Below, piece by piece: positions 12,901-25,200 of a stretch of 64,000 nt of DNA. Made by a program: the position numbers and the translations under genes. The notes beneath the pieces are model-generated. The model saw only the letters and a program-made list of their open reading frames with translations, did not search any database and was not told where the DNA came from. Origin of the DNA: Quercus robur (Eukaryota > Streptophyta > Magnoliopsida > Fagales > Fagaceae); the NCBI RefSeq assembly GCF_932294415.1, contig NC_065536.1:7562474-7626473 (forward strand), written 5' to 3'. How positions within the stretch are numbered: position 1 is the stretch's first letter; each line of letters opens with the position of its first letter.

Positions 12901-14013
12901 GATATTCAAAGCTTTTATTTCTTTTCTTGCCTTGTCTTTCTCAACACCCAACTGGACTACAAATGAAAGAGTTACAAAAACCATCATGCATATGATTCAT
13001 AAAATTTGTGCAAGGACACCATAAAAATTTATGCTTCATATTATTAGGCATGATACATGAGAAACAGATTTTCTAGTTACTTTTACCAAAGGTGTGTGAC
13101 AACCATCTGACATTGGTTTCTTAAGAAATCATATATGTTTATGCTGGCTCTTCTGTGCATCTTTAAGACTAAATTTTAAACATTTTTTTCCTGTCATTGT
13201 TGCCATCTAGTACAGAGAAAATGGTTGGAACGGCAACACCAAAAGAACCACCAGAACAATGGAAAGCTGCATGGAAATTTTCAACAGGAGATGAACTGAT
13301 GATAGGGTGGGAATCAAGTACATCTACATCTGGCTTGAGTTTCTGTCTGAAAAATCAAATGTCTCCAGAACCATCGGTAGGGAAGAAATTTATGTTTTTC
13401 TTACAATCTTGGTTATCTTCAATATATTGGTTGACAATTTAGATTCGAAACCATTCATTAGTCACAGGTGAGGCTATTGAAAGGGCGAAAAATGCAGTAC
13501 CAAGTAAAGAACATTAAGTCAGAAAGCAAAGATGAAGAAAGCCGACTCAAGGATGAAGAAGAAGAGAAAGAGGAGGATGAAGATGAAGAGGGGTTTGTAA
13601 CACTGGTTAGATTCACAGAGGAGAACCCAACTGGAAGAGCAACAGCTCTTTTAAATTGGAAGCTATTGGTAGTTGAATTGTTGCCTGAAGAGGACGCAGT
13701 ATTGGTTCTTCTTCTATGCATTTCGATACTCAGAAGTGTATCAGAGATGAAGAAGGAAGATTTGGGATGCTTGTTAATTAGGAGAAGATTAAAGGAAGCA
13801 AACTTTGGAGCTAGAGATTGGGGTTCTGTAATACTCCATCCTTATTCATGTTCCTCATCCATCACTTCACCTTATATTCAACCATGGTATTGGAATAATG
13901 CCAAGGCAGTGATGGCATCAGATAGAGCAGATCACATAACAAGGCAACCAGCTTCAAATTACTCACCCGTAGAAGGCGGTGATAAGTTGTACAAGCGAGT
14001 GATTATAAGTTAA
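6354..14013 (+). CDS. DUF1399 / GRDP-like protein, eight exons, 759 aa
   Basis: Exons read from the sequence: 6354-6514, 6627-6744, 7984-8364, 9268-9540, 11898-12412, 12538-12662, 13216-13376 and 13468-14013. All introns are GT-AG and the joined frame is open for 759 codons plus TAA. In exon 7 the tag at 13208-13210 would shift the frame, so the acceptor at 13215 (tacag) is the right one. Residues about 70-310 match the DUF1399 region of plant glycine-rich-domain proteins (WVWFCHTLNP, FSKLIGKPAIFDEENEEYAL, RYKGFLYM). Residues about 312-525 carry the conserved beta-rich part (FRLGMLRCH-like, SWSYVADSIGKAP). The C-terminus lacks the glycine-rich tail of Arabidopsis GRDP1/GRDP2 but has an acidic run at about residues 597-620. 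I therefore think it is closer to the shorter DUF1399 paralogue (At1g56230 type). Biochemical function is unknown; GRDP relatives affect stress and auxin responses. A TATTTATA motif at about 6298-6305 may be its TATA box. Confidence 0.9.
6935..6964. repeat. (ATT)n microsatellite in intron 2
   Basis: About ten ATT units in the second intron of the DUF1399 gene. No function inferred. Confidence 0.9.
7643..7793. mobile_element. Small MITE-like element in intron 2
   Basis: A block of about 150 bp with imperfect inverted ends: GTGTGTTTTGGATAA at the left and TTTTCAAACAGACTC at the right. Its body has CTATTCATGAACCACACTGT and TTTCAATTTCAGCAAAATAA. A diverged copy lies at about 24358-24556, which supports a dispersed family. 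Superfamily and target duplication were not resolved. Confidence 0.55.
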
Positions 14014-15685
14014 TAAACATGAGAAGATGAGCATTTTTTTTTTTTTTTTTTTGCTACAATAATTTATAAATTATGGGTGAAAGATACAGAGAATTTTGCG
14101 TTGATAGTGTTTATTACTTGCTTAGAAAGCATGTGCTCCTGCCATCTGAATTAAAGATACTTGATCTTGCATGTGCACTTTGGATAAAGAGACCCTTTTG
14201 AAAATGACTCGCATAAAAAAAGTTGTTTTTGGCTTAATTGAGTGGAAAAATATGCTATTAGGATAACGGATACATCAGCAATAAGATTGTTTTGTGACAC
14301 GGGATTCCCACAAGCAATTTGATTTTTAGGCTTTAATTAAATAGATTAATATGCAATAGGATAAGAATACAGATTTGCATCCATGGTGGAAGCCATTTGG
14401 CCACACCAAGTGAATGAGTGCGTAGAGCTTTGCTTTTGAAGTCTTATCTGCTTAAAATTCATCAAAGAACGAGTTCATATAGTCTTGACCCTGCTCAAGT
14501 GACTTCAATTCATATCTAACCTCATGGTAATAAGGGTAAAGGGTGAAAGTTCAAATCACATAATAAACCTTTGTCAATGGAGTACTCATCCCGTTGATCC
14601 CAATTTTTAAATATATTAGCAACACAATATGTTATACTATGTTATATATGTAAGAGTAAATGCAGAAAGGAAAGCATAAAATAGGAACATTAAGAACACG
14701 AGTGTTACGTGATTAGCCTTGTCAGCTTACGTCTACGAAGGAAACTCTTAAAAGCTACACCTTTATTATGTAAAAGTGCCCCCCAAATTTTTTTCAACAT
14801 TTTTTTAGTATATATATGTATTAATTTTAACACTTTGTTTCAATAAATTTGTACTTTGCCCCCCTCAGCAATATTATTGATATTTTAAAGGTTATAAAAA
14901 ATTTTATTAATCTAAAATCAGAAATAAATTTAACAAGCTCAACAACAAAATTTACAAATAACAAATTTAAGCCCAAACAACACCCCAAAACAAACTCACG
15001 CAAGACAAACAAAAAATAAAATAATATAAAAAAATTCCTAAACTGATTCTAACTAGTCTAAGCGAATGCTCACACACATTTGACAACATGCAAGACACCC
15101 AAAAAAAAAAAAAAAAAAACCCTTAACTTTCTAAATGATTACTTATTTGGAGTTTCAAAAAAAAGAAAAAAAAAAATTGTTTATACTTTTTTCCCCTAGC
15201 TCCAAGTCGTCGCTCAATCCTTGCTTATGGAAATAAACCTTTGTCAATGGAGCGCTCATTTCAACGTTCTTATTGGTAATTCACATGAAGCACACTAGGC
15301 TGAATACTCATATTCATGACCATGCACTTGGACTTGGGGAAATGTCTTGCATGTGTCAGCTTCTGTTTTTACATTAGTCATATATCTCAAGTATTACGAA
15401 AAAAAAATCGACAATAAAAAGGACTTCAAAGTTTTTACCAAATTGGCAAAGAAATTTCGCCTTGACTAGCTACATGATCTAGAGATGTTGGTCCACTCAA
15501 TATAGCAACTTGGAATAATAGTTATTTAAATTTTTATATTTCAATTTAAGAGAGACTTTTCAATATTTAAAAATCAATTAAATAATAGTTATTTAAAATT
15601 TTAAATTACAGTTTTTTTTTTAAATCTTTCTAAAATTACTAATTAAGTTTTTGTATTTAGATTTTATTAACATCTCTTTTACTAA
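14014..15685. other. Intergenic AT-rich DNA downstream of the DUF1399 gene
   Basis: No gene seen. A sequence of about 30 bp, AATAAACCTTTGTCAATGGA followed by a degenerate tail, occurs at about 14563 and again at about 15230, roughly 670 bp apart. Between them is AT-rich DNA with C-rich spots (gtgccccccaaa, tttgcccccctca) that look like old transposon debris. Several A or T tracts occur. An open frame on the minus strand at 14827-15012 has no recognisable product. Confidence 0.45.
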
Positions 15686-15706
15686 TCTATATATATATAT
15701 AAAACC

Positions 15707-15921
15707 GAAACTTTTGAAACTTCCACAATTTTCCACATCATCGCCATTTAAAAAAAAGCTTTTGAAACTTCCACAATTTTCCACATCATCGCCATTTAAA
15801 AAAAATTAAAAAATTATTTTTATTTTCCAATCCACGTCATCATTTTTTTTAAATCATCAGCATTATTAAAAAAAAAAAAAAAAAACTCCACGTTATCATT
15901 TTTTTTTAAATCATCAGCATT

Positions 15922-15960
<39 letters not shown>
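15707..15960. repeat. Tandem duplications at the Helitron 5' end
   Basis: CTTTTGAAACTTCCACAATT plus the following CCACATCATCGCCATTT occurs twice in tandem (about 15709-15800). Next, a unit with TCCACGTCATCATTTT and AAATCATCAGCATTATT is also duplicated (about 15831-15925). The block ends in a run of about 35 A at 15926-15960. Confidence 0.8.
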
Positions 15961-15965
<5 letters not shown>

Positions 15966-17631
15966 AAAAAACCTATTTCTATTTCCACGACAAAACCAAA
16001 CTCGATACCCAAATTTTTGTTCTCCTTCCCCAAACCCTTAACCTCTTCTTACACACCGCCTCTTTGTTCTCTATTTCTCTCCCTCATCTCTCTTCTCTAC
16101 CCTTTCAACCTCTGATTTGTTTTTGTTCATGGCAAAACATACAACTCTACAGTAAAGGGCAATTTTCCTTTGGGATGTGTTACTCCATAGAATTGATTTC
16201 TATTTTTCATTTATAACTGCAAAATGTTCTCCATTATCGACTGCATGAGAGAGGAAGTCATATACTGAGATTTACTTTAGACTATTGGTCAACTGTGAAG
16301 TCCTTTTATTTCCCTTTTTCCAATCCTTCCAAAATCAGATTTTTTGCACTGTGAAGTCGTTTGCTCCTTTTGTTATTATTATTATTTTTTTTGTTTCTCT
16401 TAAAAATATAGATCATAATGGTGTCATGTCCACCAGGAGGTTCTTTGACTTATTTTAACATGGTTTTTTTTAACATATGTTCTACTGTGTTTGTCAGGCT
16501 GAAGAGCTTGCCGCTGGACGAGATGGTGAGCCTATATAAGTGAACGTTTTGTCTGCTTTGCTTTTCTAAATTCTTATTGTTTTTCCTTCCTTTGTGTTCA
16601 TTGCCGATGGGAGATCAGAGTACTAATTAGCCCAATTACGTTCTTTTCTTTTCTATTTTTTTTTGTTGAATCACTGCTATTATCTAAATTAATTCTTTGC
16701 TTCTTGCATATTTCATTGACAGGTCAATCACGTAGCCACTGAATCATCATCACCAACATTGATCGTTCGTGCTAATTTTTCTATTATATACTATCCTTTG
16801 TGTAAGTTCCTCGATAAAACCCTAAACCTCTTCTTACACACCGCTAAAATTATTGAACAAAGAGGAATTCAATAATTTTGGTGTTTCTCAAGAACTCCTT
16901 GGTAAGATCACCTTGAATCCTCAATCTTCCTTATCTTCTTCCTTTTTTGTTGCTGTTGTCCTAATCTATTTGCTTATAATTAATTTGTGGTTTTTGTTTC
17001 CATAGTTTTTGAACATTCTTGAATTAGGACGAAATCAAGATGACTTTGAGGCTGAAGGATTGATTTGGGGTTTTTATTAGTTTTGGGATTTTGGGGTTCC
17101 TAATTAGGGTTTGCTGCAATTATAGATTTCAATTGCTAATATGTTTCCTCTTTGTTCTTTTTTGTTTTTCCCAGGGGAACACCATAGAAGATCAAATTCT
17201 ACCTATGCTTTGTCTCTTTGTGTTTTGAGGTTTTAATTTAATTTAGGATTTCATCCCGAACCTGTTCTCTTTATTTATTTGTTAGTAGGAGTGAAATTGT
17301 GGTTTTTGGGTCCAATTTAGCACTTTGGTTTACTAATTTGTGTTTTTTTAATTCAAAACTTCTGAATAAGGTTTTAAATATATTTTGGGTTCTATTTGTT
17401 GTTATCCATATAATTGTAGACAAGCTATGAGTCTTCCATGTTTGAAAGACTTAATCTTCATCAAAATATATGAACACTAACAAAAATATTTTTAATTTTA
17501 CATTTCGTAGGATTTAGTTTTCTGTATTTTGGTTGGTTGGTTTTGATTTAATTTATTGGGTATCAAACCTGTGAAGAAGTTTGGAGAGCAAGCTTGATCA
17601 GCTTTGTGGAGGCTCTTTGTGTTCTAAACCT

Positions 17632-17720
17632 GCTTGTATGTTAGTAAGAGCAAAGTAGATGGTGAGGTCTTGGGTTCAAGATCCAGCCAATGTATGTGTA
17701 TCTTACTTATAAAAAAAAAT
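17632..17720 (+). mobile_element. Possible SINE remnant inside the Helitron
   Basis: GGTGAGGTCTTGGGTTCAAG continuing ATCCAG (17661-17686) contains a good RNA polymerase III B-box-like GGTTCAAGATCC. The segment ends in an A-rich run at about 17710-17719. The A box is not clear, so this could be chance. Confidence 0.35.
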
Positions 17721-19671
17721 GTAGGTTAGCTCAGTCTTTAGGCTTATCATAGCAATTTCTGTTGTAATTTTGTACAATATAAGCTCTGTTCCATTTCAAT
17801 TCCTTTTATACATTGTATAGTTTCTTCTTATAGTGTTATAGTTTTTTCAATGATATGATTGTGATTTAAAATGGTATGGAGAGCTGCAAAGATATGTTTG
17901 ATCTAAATTCCAAAAGGAGCAGCCAGGAGCAGCTATGCTAATTGTTACTCCCTATAAGATGCATTTAGATTTTATTTATTTTGCCACTTCCCTTATTGTT
18001 ATATCACTGAATTATCCTCTAGACTTATTATATTTGTAAATGCTCTTGATGAATTTTTTTCATATTAGGGAAGTTATTAATTATCTCTAATTTGTTTTAA
18101 TTGGAACTCTTACAATACAAATATGTAAGTACATATATGTAATTGCAGGTACAGAGCTACAGCCATGCTTAGCATGCCATCAACCTCATTGAAATTTATG
18201 TTGCATAAAGGATATAAGAAAGTTGTGTTGTTTTCACCTTGCAATGGCAAAGACAAGATTTAGCAAAATAAGTACATGAGCATCCAAAGTTTTATTCAGC
18301 AAAAATATAATCAGGATGAGATTTTGATTGGTTTCTCATGTCAGGTAATTCTCCCAATTCTTTTCAAATTTGTTTTCCTAAATTATATCCGTTTGTCTCT
18401 CTATTTGTTTGTAAACTCCACCATTGAATCTCTGTACATCCCTATTTTTTCCTCTCTTTTTTCCATATGGATTTTTCTTTTATTTCGTTTGGTTCCCTAT
18501 TGCTTGATTATTTTTCATGTTTTTTTTTTTTTTGTTTGATGGGTTTCCTTTGGTTTTGGAGGATTGCAAGGAACACAACCTAGAAGGTTTTAATTCTTCT
18601 ACTATTCCGTTTTGTTCCTTTTTCTACTATTAAAAAAAAAAACAGAACAAAGTTCTCCATTGTTCTATGGTTCATCATTTTAAGTTGTACCATGTTTTTT
18701 TTTTTTTTAATTTAATTTTTTTAATGAAAAAGTTGTACTATGTTGATAAAACAAAGTTTAGAAATTTAGTACTTTTATTGTTAATTGCTTCTTCGCTGAG
18801 ATGTAATTGTTCTCAACTCTATAGGATTCTCTTCTTTTTTCTTTTTTTTTTCTTTTTTGGTTATGGTTTTTTTCCCTAGCCTGTGTTTATATTAAACATG
18901 TTGATGAAAGGGTGATTATTTACATTTAAAGCTATTTTTTTTTAATGAGAATCACAAAGACATCTAAAACTGAAAAAGAAAGTTTAAACTCCTAGAGTTT
19001 AATTTATAGATTGCTTAAGTTGAACTTTATGCCCTAAGACTTTGGGGTTACACATCAATTTTTTCATCTTTGTTGAAAATCTGAGTTGGATCATATTTTG
19101 TTCCTGAACCTATTACTGTTTTAGAATCCAAATTTTGGATTGGAATCATGCTTTTCTATATTACTTGCAATTAATTTTTTAACTCAAATTTGTAGTTGGA
19201 TTGTCATATCTTTTGCCTCACAAAATGTTAAATGTTGTAGGTGGTTTCTTTTACCCAAATTTGTGTTGTGGACTTTTATTATTGCCCATAATCCATCCTA
19301 TGATCCTTGCTTGACACTTGAGGTTAGAAGAAAAGGAGAGAGCCCCCCTTTTTAAATTTTTTTTTTTATTCCATAGCTATTTTCAACCAGACAAGACTTG
19401 GTTTTGGGGCATTAATTGTAAGGCCATGAAAGTTCTTAAATTGAAGGATTTACATTGGCAACTGCTTATTCTTAACTTAAATTTGTTAAGATTCTCATCC
19501 CTTTTTTAGTCAATTTGTATTTTCCTTATATTTTCCCCCATTTTGCTCTTGCTTTAACATTCTGTACTATTATGGGTTAAAAAAAAATTATAATATGCTT
19601 TGAGCCATAATATGCTTTGAGCCATGCAAATTATAAAAATTATCCCGTGCATCGCACGGGTTAGCGACTAG

Positions 19672-20810
19672 TTATAATTATTATTTTGGACCCTTCTTCA
19701 AGGTTAGAAAAAGAATACAAAACCTACCTCTATATATATATTTTTCAAAAAAAGAAATATTTTAATTGTCATCCTAATTTTTTTTCCCCCCAAAAGGTAG
19801 CCATAAAACTATAAAAGCTTTATGTAAAAATTTTGAAAGATGAGAAAGTAGAAATGATATACCATAAATGGAAGACTGAGAATGTAGAAATGTATGATCA
19901 ACCAAATAAAAGAACAAAAATGTCCCAATTTTTATTCTTTTGTATATATCTCTGGTATTAAAAAAATTGACCCAATCAAGGATGCTCTATGAATAATGTG
20001 GAAATGTCAACATTTTCCAGTCTAAAACAGGTTAGATACTGAGAACTTGAGTTGGATCAGGATTCGGTAAGTGAGATTGTTGTTGAATTTAAAAGGAACA
20101 GTCCAGGGAAAAAAAAAATGTTAATGTATAAAAATTTTCTTATTTTAAGTTGAACTTGGTTGTCTTGTACTAATTGTTTGTAAAATTTAGACTAAAAAGA
20201 ACGAGACTTGGAATTTTCTTACTCTTTTCTTTTCCAGGCGGCTGCAGCAAAAGTATTGTAATTTAATTAATTAAATAAAATGAAAACTATTTCATGGCAT
20301 ATTGGCATGTGAGCCAAAAAACAAAAAAAAAAAAAACCATGAGTCAATTGAAAATCTAGTTTTGAAGAAGTACATGTACATCGTGATCTTTTTTTTTTGG
20401 ATAAGTAAGAAGTACATCATGATCGATGACATATATAAATATAATATATATATATATAGATTAAATAAGAGGTCATGAAAATTCATAGAGAAAGGATCCC
20501 TTCTATATGGGCTTAGCTCCTTTTCAGTGGTCCCTTTGTTGATGGCTTTTCATAGGTTAGCAAGATGCCAAGCAAGAACATATGATTCAGATGTCAACAT
20601 TGTTTATTGACGAATGACGATGGCATCACGTGAGTCAAAACAGCTTTCTAGATATGTTTTGCAATGGGTTTTATCTCCTTTTCTATCACCTCCTAGAAAG
20701 TTCATTAAGAAGACTGGTTTTTTGCTTACCACAAGTATAGGAGGTTGATTTTAATATAAACTTTGAAGCTAATACTACTGAAACACAATACTCTTGACTA
20801 AGAAGATTTT
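19672..20810. other. Intergenic AT-rich DNA
   Basis: Nothing coding supported. Contains short A and T tracts, a (TA)n stretch near 20435-20460, and no recognisable element ends. Confidence 0.5.
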
Positions 20811-21132
20811 TTTTTTTTTTTTTTTTTTGGGTGCGAAAAGGAATTTTATTTTAAAAAATAAATAAATAAAAGATTACATGATAACATGTTCAGCTAGAGG
20901 CACTTCTCTATGAGTGCCTATTTGAAAATTGTCCCAAATATACTGCTCAGAAATAAAAATAGGGCAGGTTTCATAAATAAAAAATTTGCATTCTTGTGAA
21001 CTTCATTTCTTTGTTAGTCTGTTTGTTACCATGTTGACCTCACGATAAGCGTGAAGAAGATGGACAATCTACTCTTGCCCGATAAGATTCCTGCAATCAT
21101 CAATTAAAGGAACAAGATATGGTGCATATTAA

Positions 21133-22135
21133 GGACACGTTTGGTAGATTGTAATAGACACTGTAATGTAATAAATATTTTTATGGTATAACTATTCAGT
21201 TATTTAGTTATATTTTTATTAAAATAAATAGTTATTTCTTATAAATAGTTATTTTTCAAAATGAAGAATAATTATTCCTTATCAAAATTACTGAATTTTT
21301 ATTCTTTCACCTTATGTAATAACTTTTTAAAAAAAATTTCTTAAAAAGCCATTAGTTGTCACATCTTTAAAAGGAAAGAAAATAAATTTTCCTTATTATT
21401 AATTATTAGCTCTATTTTGAACAAGAAATTTGACTTAAAAATGATTTAATTACATCTTTTTTTTATACTCTACTAAATTATGGATGCATATTCAGAATTC
21501 TATTCCTAAATAGTCACAAAACTAATGAATAGTAATACTTAGGGCACGTTTGGTAGACTGTAATAAACACTGTAATGTAATAGCTATTCCTGTGGCATAA
21601 TTATTCGGTTGTTTGGTTATGTTTTTATTACAATGAATAGTTATTCCTTATGAATAACTATTCTTCAAAATGAGGAATAACTATTCCTTATCAAAAGTAC
21701 TGAATATCTATTCCTTCACCTTATGTAATAATTTTTTTAAAAAATTTCCTAAAAAGCCATTAGTTGCCACATCTTCAAAAGTAAATAAAATAAATTTTCT
21801 TTATTGTTAATTATTAGCTCCATTTTGAACACCCTAAAATAAGTGTATTTTAGGAAATTTAACTTAAAAATAATTTAATTACACATTCTTTTTATACTCT
21901 ACTAAATTGTGAATACATATTCAGAATTCTATTCCTAAATGGTCACCAAACTAATGAATAGTAATACTTATTACATTCCAACTTAATGTATTCCTTATAA
22001 TACTTATTCCTATTCTTATGCAATAATCATTACAGTATACCAAACGTGCCTTTATTATATTCCAACTTAATGTATTCCTTGTAATATTTTATTCCTATTC
22101 CATATAATAATTATTACAGTATATCAAACGTGTCC
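21133..22135. mobile_element. Outer Tourist-like MITE, inserted in the LINE fragment
   Basis: Starts GGACACGTTTGGTAGATTGT and ends with the inverted ACAGTATATCAAACGTGTCC. It is flanked by TAA at 21130-21132 and TAA at 22136-22138, a 3-bp TWA-type duplication as in PIF/Harbinger-derived MITEs. With its internal second copy removed it is about 490 bp. It interrupts LINE RNase H codons, so it is younger than the LINE fragment. Confidence 0.85.
21542..22051. mobile_element. Inner copy of the same Tourist-like MITE
   Basis: A 510-bp copy with ends GGGCACGTTTGGTAGACTGT and ACAGTATACCAAACGTGCCT, flanked by TTA at 21539-21541 and 22052-22054. Removing it and one TTA restores the outer element as ...AATACTTATTATATTCC, which matches the corresponding inner-copy sequence ...AATACTTATTACATTCC. 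It is therefore an insertion of the family into itself. Confidence 0.88.
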
Positions 22136-22290
22136 TAACTGTTTTTTGTTAGCCATTGCATAACCAAAATAGAATTAAGATTCAAAATAACAAATTTAAA
22201 GCCCAAATTCCAAGCTAACATTAAACCATATCTAACTACTTCCAACTCAGCTACATTATTTGTTGTAATACCCAGATTTGACTAATAGGA

Positions 22291-25200
22291 AGTTTGATTG
22301 ACTTTCTTTTTTCATGTATAAGTTATGAAATGTGGCCATGTTGGGTATAAATTAGTACCAAATCCTTTGAATACAAAAAAGCATATAATATGAAGTGCAT
22401 CCTAACAACCATTGAATAAAGACAATTTACTAACAAAAGTCATGAGTCATCCTCATTCATTAATCACTAGATGTCTTCTTCTTTTTTGGTACAAGTGATG
22501 TGAGGCTGAGCCCCAGGGAGTAAAGGGGCTTAACTTAAGCCACAGACTATCACTAAACATCAATCCATTTATTTAATCATGAAGTAGATATCAATCCATT
22601 AACACAAGGAATCTAATTAATTGTGCATCCTTGTGTTAATGGAGGACTTATTTAGCTTGCGTAAAACTTGAAATCTATACAAAAAAAAAAGAAAGAAAAA
22701 AAAAGAACTAACCTTGGTCTTATTACTGTTTGAAACAAAATGCAAGTCAATTAAATACGGATTGTACGTTGTCACTAGCTAGTTTTTGACATTTCTTAAT
22801 TAAAATCTAACTTCTATTTCTAGTAATAATATAACTTGCACATCGAAACAAGCATTCAATTAAGAAAAGTACTAGCAACTCATCCATGATCACCAATTAC
22901 AAAGTGTCAAAGTCCATTAACAAATGGATCTTATTGATTTTACCTTAATGTAAAATGCGCATATGATTAAAAATTTAGCTTGCATGAAATAAATGTCTAA
23001 ACTTGGTCATATGTTGATTTAACAAGACACCTCAATTAAATGGAATGTGCATATTGTCACCAATTAGCCATTAACAATCTTTTAAACATAATTTACTTTC
23101 CCTATTAATATTTTAACTTACACATCCAAGCCTATTCCAAGGTAGAATCTATATGGTATTAATTCTTCTATGGTACATCTTAGAAACGGTACTCACTATG
23201 ATCATAATCATTTATTTCAAATGTTTTAATCTATGCATTTTATTTATTTATTTTAAAAAAAGATAAAAATTTAAACACTTACAAATAGTTGATATCATAC
23301 CTAAAAATGTTTAGTAATAATATTACAAAATTTATACACCACTTATAAGTCTTCAAAACTCCATTTCCCGTGTGATATAGACTATCAAAAAAGAAGAAAC
23401 GCATCTCACATCGAAATAAAAAATATGTTTGTGTGAATTTCAAAGTCAATGTTGTATATCTAACTCTACACCACTTGTACCCTTTCCAAGATGAAATAAG
23501 CTCTCAAGAAATTAAATATTATTAGAGTGTTTATAAAATATGCATTTTTGAATTTATGACTCCCCATCCTCATGTGAAATCAAAATAGAATATGAATTCT
23601 CTGGCCATTGGCAAGCTTGAGAAGGGGCTCAAGAGACAAGATTGACCCCTTAGATTAGTAAAGGTCAAAATTCAAAAATCCCCGGACCCCAGCAAGTCTT
23701 CCACAAATTTATTACCTCTAGATTGATTCTCCCCTCAAAAAAAATCCATAGTCAATCATCACTTTTTTTTTTTTTTTTTTGCTGAAATAATCAATCATCA
23801 CTTTAGACATTAAACAAGGGCCCAAGTGTCACAACTTGATTTACTATAATGGGGACCATCTATTTATTATCACAGTCAATTTGGCTTGATATATATATAT
23901 GATACGATAGCAAGCATTGTATTTGTTCTTTTCTTTTATTTATTTTTCTTTTTTTCTCTTTCTTTAGTTAATTATTATTTTCTCAACTCAAGCCAGCCCA
24001 CTTTTCTAGAATCAAACGGAGATAGGTACGGTTTTTGTTACCTTATGATAGGCCCCACAGAACGGCACCGTACGAAATAGTATCATTTAGCTTTTCTTTG
24101 GGGATTTCGCGGAAGTTGCGCGTACAACTTTATGTCTTTATCTAAGTTTAACCCACTTCAATAAATATTTTTATCCTCTGCTTCTTCCACCACAACCCAT
24201 TTCTTCCTCCACTCGACACGTGTCCTCACACACACACTTCTCACCGTCTGATTAAGAGAGTCAACTGAACCATGATATGATCGGACGGTTTACAGACAAG
24301 TGTCAATAACTTATACTGCATGTTAAGCAGAGTTATGTCCAGATACATTAAGAATTCGTATGAGTTTGGCATGATGAAATTTGTTAATTTATTTTCCTAT
24401 TTAGCTTATTTTTAGTATTATTTATAAGCTTTATTACATTTTTTGGTATTATTTATAAATTTCATTGTACTATTTTAACTAACTTTTAATTTTATCTACA
24501 ATATTTTAGTAAAAAATTTTCAATTTCAACAAAATAAACAAATCCAAAACAAATCATTTATTGCTTAAAAACTTTCTTAACATGTGCGTATAGTAATTGT
24601 TTCAAATTGATTGTAGTACTTACTAGAAAAATTAGTTTTGAATAGTGTTATTTGATGCAATGCTTTAAACTAATAATGAAAAAAGGTTATGGATTTCTAA
24701 AATTACTTAAATAACACATAAGATCCTATTTCTATACTTTTATATGAAAATGATGTATTCGAATAACATTTCATTTTACATAAATCCAAAGCTATGCATA
24801 GTTGTATACTACATAGTATCACACCATTCAAAATCAACTATCATTATAATAAAATTAGATTTTTTTGGACTCATTAAAAAAATACATAATAAAAAATCAT
24901 TCTCAATTTTAAAATTAACAAAAAAAAGGCAAAGTTTTGAATTTTGAATCAAATGCACATGTAAATTAGATCTATTAAATGTGGACATGACAGGTGTTTA
25001 ACATATTTACCCTTTCCAATGGGTACCTATGTGCAAGAACACTAGATCAAGTGATTCCAAACAAAAATTATGTTAATTCATTTGAAAATTTAATTTTAAA
25101 GATTTAAATAAACAATAAATTTTAAAAAAGAGAACAAAAAATGAGGTGAACAAATAATTAACATGAAATGAGGGAATATATAATAATAAAATCTAGGGAC

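Larger units (their letters stand above)
15686..19671 (+). mobile_element. Non-autonomous Helitron, about 4 kb
   Basis: The 5' end is TCTATATATATATATAAAACC, preceded by A at 15685. The 3' end is a hairpin CCCGTGC-ATC-GCACGGG (19644-19660) followed by TTAGCGACTAG, and the next base is T. This gives the Helitron signature: TC start, stem-loop about 10 bp before a CTAG end, insertion between A and T, no target duplication. There is no Rep or helicase coding inside, so it is non-autonomous. The interior contains intron/exon-like pieces, for example tttgtcag before GCTGAAGAGCTTGCCGC (16501) followed by atggtgag, and attgcag before GTACAGAGCTACAGCC (18150). These look like captured host-gene fragments of unknown source. 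No interior reading frame is convincing. Confidence 0.85.
20811..22290 (-). pseudogene. LINE 3' fragment: RNase H domain, split by a MITE
   Basis: The minus strand, with the 21133-22135 MITE left out, reads as the RNase H part of a plant LINE or related reverse-transcriptase protein. From 22285 down it gives SNLGITTNNVAELEVVRYGL, then MLAWNLGF and MQWLTKNS. After the MITE it continues YAPYLVPLIDDCRNLIGQ, a stop, then LLHAYREVNMVTNRLTKK. A T-run at 20811-20828, which is a poly(A) tail on this strand, marks the 3' end. The 5' part of the LINE is missing. The reading contains a stop and several changed residues, so it is dead. Confidence 0.75.

Noticed and set aside
13458..13721. 87-codon serine-rich minus-strand frame
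   Set aside because: Mirror of the acidic, GAAGAA-rich last exon of the DUF1399 gene.
14500..14620. SINE or tRNA gene around AAAGTTCAAATCAC
   Set aside because: Only a weak B-box-like word, no A box at the right spacing and no cloverleaf.
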